A DNA stretch of 23,385 nt from Blastocladiella britannica (Eukaryota > Blastocladiomycota > Blastocladiomycetes > Blastocladiales > Blastocladiaceae): NCBI GenBank assembly GCA_025349905.2, contig MU624796.1:1-23385 (forward strand), written 5' to 3'. This document shows, piece after piece, positions 19,187 to 23,385 of the stretch. The position numbers and the translations under genes were made by a program. Below the pieces are notes generated by a model. The model searched no databases and was not told where the DNA came from. It saw nothing but the letters and a program-made list of their open reading frames with translations. Each line of letters opens with the position of its first letter. Position 1 is the stretch's first letter.

Positions 19187-19252
19187 CTGTGTTGTCGACT
19201 TTCTTTCGCACTTCCCCCTTTATGTAAATATACCACCCGTTTGTCTTAATAA

Positions 19253-19501
19253 ATGGCACAGCAGCAACAACAACAAGCTCTTGCACACCAGCGAATGCAA
19301 CAGCAGCAACCAACTATGCAACCAACGCAACAACCACAACCACGCCCAGTCAACCTCGGGCTCGCCACCAGCAGCAAGGGCGATCTCCTGTGGTTCCCGA
19401 CCCCGCCCGCACCCACGCCCGAGCTTCAGCCCGCCGCTCCCCACTCGATCGAGTACCTGGCTTGGCGTGCTCGGCAACAGCAGCAAAAGCAGAAGCAGTA
19501 G
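19253..19501 (+). CDS. Small Gln-rich protein, unrecognised
   Basis: An intronless frame of 82 residues. Gln-rich ends (MAQQQQQQA... and ...RQQQQKQKQ) flank a distinctive core, PVNLGLATSSKGDLLWFPTP then PHSIEYLAWRAR, that looks conserved rather than random. No signal peptide or membrane helix. The composition suggests a subunit or cofactor of a transcription or chromatin complex, but I cannot name a family. Its ATG overlaps an AATAAA (19248-19253) lying 62 bp after the eIF1 stop. The gene ends 45 bp before the next ATG, so its promoter and terminator must be very short. Confidence 0.6.
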   Translation: MAQQQQQQALAHQRMQQQQPTMQPTQQPQPRPVNLGLATSSKGDLLWFPTPPAPTPELQPAAPHSIEYLAWRARQQQQKQKQ

Positions 19502-19546
19502 GGTCAATAAAATACATTTTCTCCAATTATTTTTGCAATTTAAAGA

Positions 19547-20670
19547 ATGGAAGGAGCAGCAATTGCGACTGCCGTGGTGGTTCTAGTCGTCTCAGTGACC
19601 ATGGCTCTGGTGGTGGGCGGGTGCCTGACGCGAAAGCCGTCCCGATTCTCGTGGCACTCGCAGCGTATTCTCGTCACTGGTGGTCCGTCGTCCTTGTATA
19701 AAATGCGGTCCCATATCTCACATTTTCAACGTAAACAGGAAGCCATGGCGTCGGCCGAGCCCTGGTCACCGAGCTTCTGCTCAAATCGCCCGACCTCTCG
19801 CTGATCGTAGTTGACCGCGAACCGCCCACAGACCCCATCACTGATCCGCAGCTGGTGTTTGTTCAGCACGACCTCGAATCGGGAACGTACAAAGGCGTAT
19901 TCTACGGGTCGCAGGGCGAAGCATTAAAGGCACTGGTGGCCGATGTGGTGGCGACGCATGGCGTGCCGACCGCTCTGGTCAATAATGCCGGTACCGTCGT
20001 CGGCAAGTACTTGACGGATCTCTCGGACAGCGACATGAACCATACATTGAGCGTGAACTTGCTGGCGCCGATGATTCTGTCGCGCGAGTTGGTCAAGACG
20101 TGGATCGCGGCCGCAGCGGGTAGCCAACCGAGTGCGGCCAAGGGACACTTGGTGCATGTCGGGTCGGCGGCGGGACTGGTTGGATTGGCGTGGCTCAGTT
20201 GCGTTTTTTTCATTTCTTTTTTGTGTTGCACTTGGCTTGGTTGGTACTGACGATGCGTTAATAGCCGACTACTGCGCGAGCAAGTTTGCGCTGCTCGGAT
20301 TCCATGAAGCGCTTCGCCAGGAGCTTCGCAACACGTATGTACTTTCTCATTTCCATGTCCTTACATACGTCTCATATATTTGAAATATTTGTGTAGGACC
20401 ATCAAAACCTCCATCGTGTGCCCAGCGCACATTGGCACGCGGTTGTTTGCGTCGGTGGTGAACTACTATCCGTGGATCGCACCGACCCTGACACCCGAAC
20501 AGGTCGCCAGTGCCATCACTGGGATCCTGGAGCGCGATCAGGACGCTGACGTGTGGCTTCCGTGGTTCTCGTGGAACGCGCTCATTGTCAGGGCGGTCCC
20601 CGTATGGGTCAACGATCTGGGCCACAAGTTGATGAGAGCTAACGAATTCAAACCGGATCCACCCTTTTGA
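19547..20670 (+). CDS. Membrane-anchored short-chain dehydrogenase (SDR16C/RDH10-like)
   Basis: Four exons (19547-19682, 19739-20197, 20265-20334, 20397-20670) encode 312 residues. An N-terminal hydrophobic helix (residues ~5-24) anchors the protein, probably in the ER or lipid-droplet membrane. The Rossmann cofactor motif TGGSHGVG (44-51) is created by splicing at a GTCCGT donor. NNAG is at 127-130, catalytic Ser188 in GSAAGL and YCASK at 201-205; the CPAHIGTRLF segment follows. This order fits classical SDRs close to retinol dehydrogenase 10/HSD17B11-type enzymes that oxidise or reduce lipid alcohols and ketones with NAD(P). The substrate cannot be predicted. 3-ketodihydrosphingosine reductase is a possible but less likely alternative. 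Confidence 0.85.
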
Positions 20671-20739
20671 TGGATCCCTTTTGTTGCAATTGTATCTTCT
20701 CCTTATGATCTCCGTAATATAATTCCAATAAATAATAAA

Positions 20740-22662
20740 ATGTCGATGCGAATCGAAGTCACAAAATCGTCGGTGCCCTGGACGCCCGAATTCGTGCGCG
20801 CAGCGACCCTGGTGACTATAGTCTCGCTCGTAACCTCCGTGGTCGCCACCGGGTTCTCGATCGCAGCCGACGGATCCACCAACACGCTGCTGTCGCCCAC
20901 AGGCCAAAAAATCGCCTATGTGGTTTACGATCTGTGCATGTGGCTCGCACTCTGGATCATGCAGCGATGGCACTTTTCGCTGGATTTCAAGCACCCTTTC
21001 AGTTTGGGCCCACTCCGTGGCATCAGAGCGGTGACACTGGCCATGATTATTGGGTCGCACGTGGTCCGAATCATGTATCCGTTCAATACTACATTCACGG
21101 GCTTGAGCGATGCGGCGGATAGCGTGCTGCTCAACCTGGTATTCACGGTCGCGCTGCGTACCGCCACGTTCTGGGTGGCGAAACGGGATCCCGATAAGGT
21201 CCCCCAACCCGTAGGCGGGCACCAACAGTGGTCGCCCATACTCCCGTGTTTTGTGATTGGCCTGTTGATCTACATGTACTCTGCGTACGAGGGCCTGACG
21301 TCGCTTGGGATCGTGTTGCGGGTTGTAGCAGCGGGGCTGGGCTTACTGGCGCTATCGATAGCATTTTTCATGGAAAATACACTGGCCCGACATGTCGACT
21401 ACTCGATCCTGGTGTTTCTCGCGTACTCGATTGTACCGGTGCTGCAGGCGTCGATTGTGACCCTGGCAAATACGACCTGGGGACAGAGCCATGCGTTGTA
21501 CATCTTGTTGGCGTTCCGGCTGACGCTGGCATCGTTCTCGCTGTTACTGGACGATCTCATGTTTGCGTCGTTTGGCCGGTGGCAGCTGTGGGGAACGTTC
21601 TTTTTGAGGGTATTTACTTTAATTTTTGTTGGTTGGTGAGACCGATTGATTGATTGACGGACCACCATAGTTTGGCGAGGCACTCGTGTCGTGCACCGCG
21701 TCCCTCAACAGCGCATCGTCGTTGGCCGATGCCGCTGCTTACCTTGCCACCAACTTGTTCATGTCTAGCTGTACATAAACCTCGTTAGATCCAGTGAAAA
21801 GAGGTGGGATTTCACTCAATTGAATGATACAGTCAAGGATTCGGGATGTGCCGACGACCTGCGCGACTTTTTCCGGTTCGGGTACTCGATCTTTTCGCCC
21901 CCAGCATTGGTCGCCGAGCGGTACCAGCGGTTGATGCAGTCCGGACTGCCACATGTTAAGCAACCTGGCAGCAACACCGGTCCCGTACCAGAACAACAAC
22001 AACAGCACCACTCGATCTCGTGGTTAGCACGCACTTTGCACTGTGTGCATCGCAACACCCGCCCCGACCCATCCGACCTGCACTTCAGCTTGCGCCTCCA
22101 AGTCGGGCGGTCCGAGCAAACGCTGATTGCCCGCGCGAGCTCGCTGCTGTGTGTGACGTCGTGTTTCCTGGTGTCGTGGGGATGGGGCCGCACCGTGTCG
22201 CACAAGATGGTGATTCGGACCGACCCGGGCGCGGTGCAAGTAGCGCTGGCGATCCTGGTCGGTACCGTGATTGAGCTGGCGGCGTCAAGGATGCTGGCGG
22301 TGGTGGTTTTTCGGCGCAAGTTTGGGATGCTGATTCGGATCCGAAACGCGGTCGGGGAAGCTGCTGCAGGTGTTGATCGGCGGCCAAGTGTCACTCCGTC
22401 GTTGCCCGCCAGTATCATGACGACCTCCAATACCATCAAGTCGGTCGCGTCGGGTTCCGCTTCCATAAATCCACTGGTATCATCGCCGCCGCGTGCAATG
22501 TCGTCGAGATCGGAGACGGCGACGCGTCACAAGCGACGGTCGGTGTTTGACCGCGAGATCCTCGACGTGTGGACCACCGGGTTACCAGACGAGCCGCTGT
22601 TTTTCCGGTTGCTGCTGATTGTGGTCGCATTCATGTCGGCCAATCATTTCGGGTGCTGGTGA
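20740..22662 (+). CDS. Multispan membrane protein, unrecognised
   Basis: Proposed exons 20740-21609, 21671-21770, 21833-22662, about 599 residues. Exon 1 alone carries about eight hydrophobic helices (for example TLVTIVSLVTSVVATGFSI, IAYVVYDLCMWLALWIM, VFLAYSIVPVLQASIVTL). Exon 3 adds a soluble segment with FRFGYSIFSPP, a Gln stretch, two or three more helices and a Ser/Arg-rich loop before a final LFFRLLLIVVAFMSANHF. Exon 2 could instead read through to a stop at 21776-21778 (325 residues), but the 62-nt intron 21771-21832 (GTACAT...TACAG) keeps frame into a long open exon. The fold vaguely recalls receptor-like 7TM proteins; I do not recognise a family. The ATG follows AATAAATAATAAA. Confidence 0.65.
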
Positions 22663-22830
22663 AATACATGGAGTTGCTAGCTGTGGCCAGGTCGTTTGGC
22701 AGAGATGCGAGCAAGTCGGCTCTCTTTCAAAAAAAAAAGTTCACGTGCGTGTGTGTGACAATACTCTGCATTACGCAGTTCTCTCGCACCCCGTCCTACC
22801 CACTTTCCCGTCAAGTTCCTGTCTGAGAGA

Positions 22831-23334
22831 ATGTCCAACGGTGCCATTGTCTGTACCCCTGTCCATTGTCCTTACCTTTAATATGTACCACACTGAAAAA
22901 TAATATGATAATCACGACAGCCCGACCTGTATCGGTCCATCATCACCCATGTGATCGAAGCGTCGCGCCTGGACTTTGAGAATGCCAACATGGACGAGTC
23001 GCTGCTGGACGAGCTGCGCATTGTACTCATACCTTTAATGTTTCTATTTTATGCGAACCAGACTGATAAAATGTTTATTAGTCGTGGGAACGCCGGCTCA
23101 GGGACACGGGCGTGGCCGATTTCGGGACCATGGGCGAGGAGGACGACCCGGAGTACGACGAGCCCGCGCCGATGACTGGTAACCCCATCCCGTTCAGTCA
23201 TTCCCATCCTCACGGTATGGCTTCCTCCATGCACCTGATGGTTCCATCGACCACTTCGGCGGCTGCCATGGTTGCTGCCGCAGCTGCAGCTGCCACTGCC
23301 AATGGAGGAGGGAATGGTCAGGTAACGTTTCTTT

Positions 23335-23385
<51 letters not shown>
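22831..23385 (+). CDS. TOA1: TFIIA large subunit (TOA1/TFIIA-alpha/beta), 5' part
   Basis: Exons 22831-22848, 22921-23022 and 23082-23321 are visible; the gene continues past the window. The first exon encodes only six residues (MSNGAI). Exons 2-3 give DLYRSIITHVIEASRLDF, then MDESLLDELRISWERRL and VADFG, which is the four-helix-bundle N-domain of TFIIA alpha that pairs with the gamma subunit. Acidic and His/Met/Ala-rich linker sequence follows (EEDDPEYDEP, then a long Ala run), as in the family's disordered spacer. The C-terminal beta-barrel half that contacts TBP and DNA lies beyond the edge. TFIIA stabilises TBP on promoters. A GTAACG donor at 23322 opens an intron dominated by T. Confidence 0.85.
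23337..23385. repeat. Uninterrupted T tract to the window edge
   Basis: A run of 49 T residues fills the end of the window, inside the third intron of TOA1. Shorter A/T runs (10-18 nt) occur in other introns, such as 9176-9193 in ARL8, but none approaches this length. It could be a true polypyrimidine expansion or an assembly-edge artefact. Confidence 0.9.

Noticed and set aside
20347..21225. Minus-strand open frame of 292 codons.
   Set aside because: Antisense to the SDR last exon and the first membrane exon; His/Arg-rich shadow composition.

Overview
The window is eukaryotic, gene-dense nuclear DNA, most likely from a zoosporic, early-diverging fungus (Blastocladiomycota or chytrid type). 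Three things point there. Introns are short (mostly 53-93 nt) and interrupt nearly every gene. One gene belongs to the fungal STB6-type Sin3-binding family. Another encodes a PIH-domain axonemal dynein assembly factor (DNAAF6/PIH1D3), which is expected only in lineages that keep motile flagella. Coding sequence is GC-rich; introns and spacers are AT-rich with long A/T runs. Species assignment is inference.

Layout. 163-1378 (-) encodes a secreted Asn/Gly-repeat protein. 1792-4009 (+) is an ITFG1/TIP-like FG-GAP membrane protein that converges on an STB6-like protein (4019-7399, -). That gene is divergent from DNAAF6 (7449-8168, +), which converges on an ARL8 small GTPase (8270-9332, -). From 9419 onward everything is on the plus strand: a frameshifted WW-rich repeat protein, a metallo-beta-lactamase-fold phosphodiesterase, an intact WW-rich paralogue, a PDRG1-like prefoldin-type protein, a BRCT-containing family X DNA polymerase, a compact ELL-like protein, eIF1, a small Gln-rich protein, a membrane-anchored SDR oxidoreductase, an orphan multispan membrane protein, and the 5' part of TFIIA large subunit (TOA1), which runs off the window in a long T tract.

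No operon-like functional system is evident; most genes are independent housekeeping functions. One thematic link is that DNAAF6 (PIH family) and the PDRG1-like protein both belong to the R2TP/PAQosome and dynein co-chaperone world. ELL-like protein, TFIIA and STB6-like protein are all transcription-related.

The most unusual signals are structural. ARL8 contains a 7-nt internal microexon. Across 45 GT donors that I modelled, C dominates position +4 and A is almost absent. A TACCAA element recurs just upstream of acceptors, and one intron appears to be GC-AG. The eIF1 intron is about five times the usual length, carries two perfect hairpins and has no in-frame stop. Two members of a WW-rich, ankyrin-like family flank the phosphodiesterase, one of them broken by three homopolymer indels. 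All exon models come from reading splice signals and protein-family expectations by eye; none was checked by alignment or RNA data.
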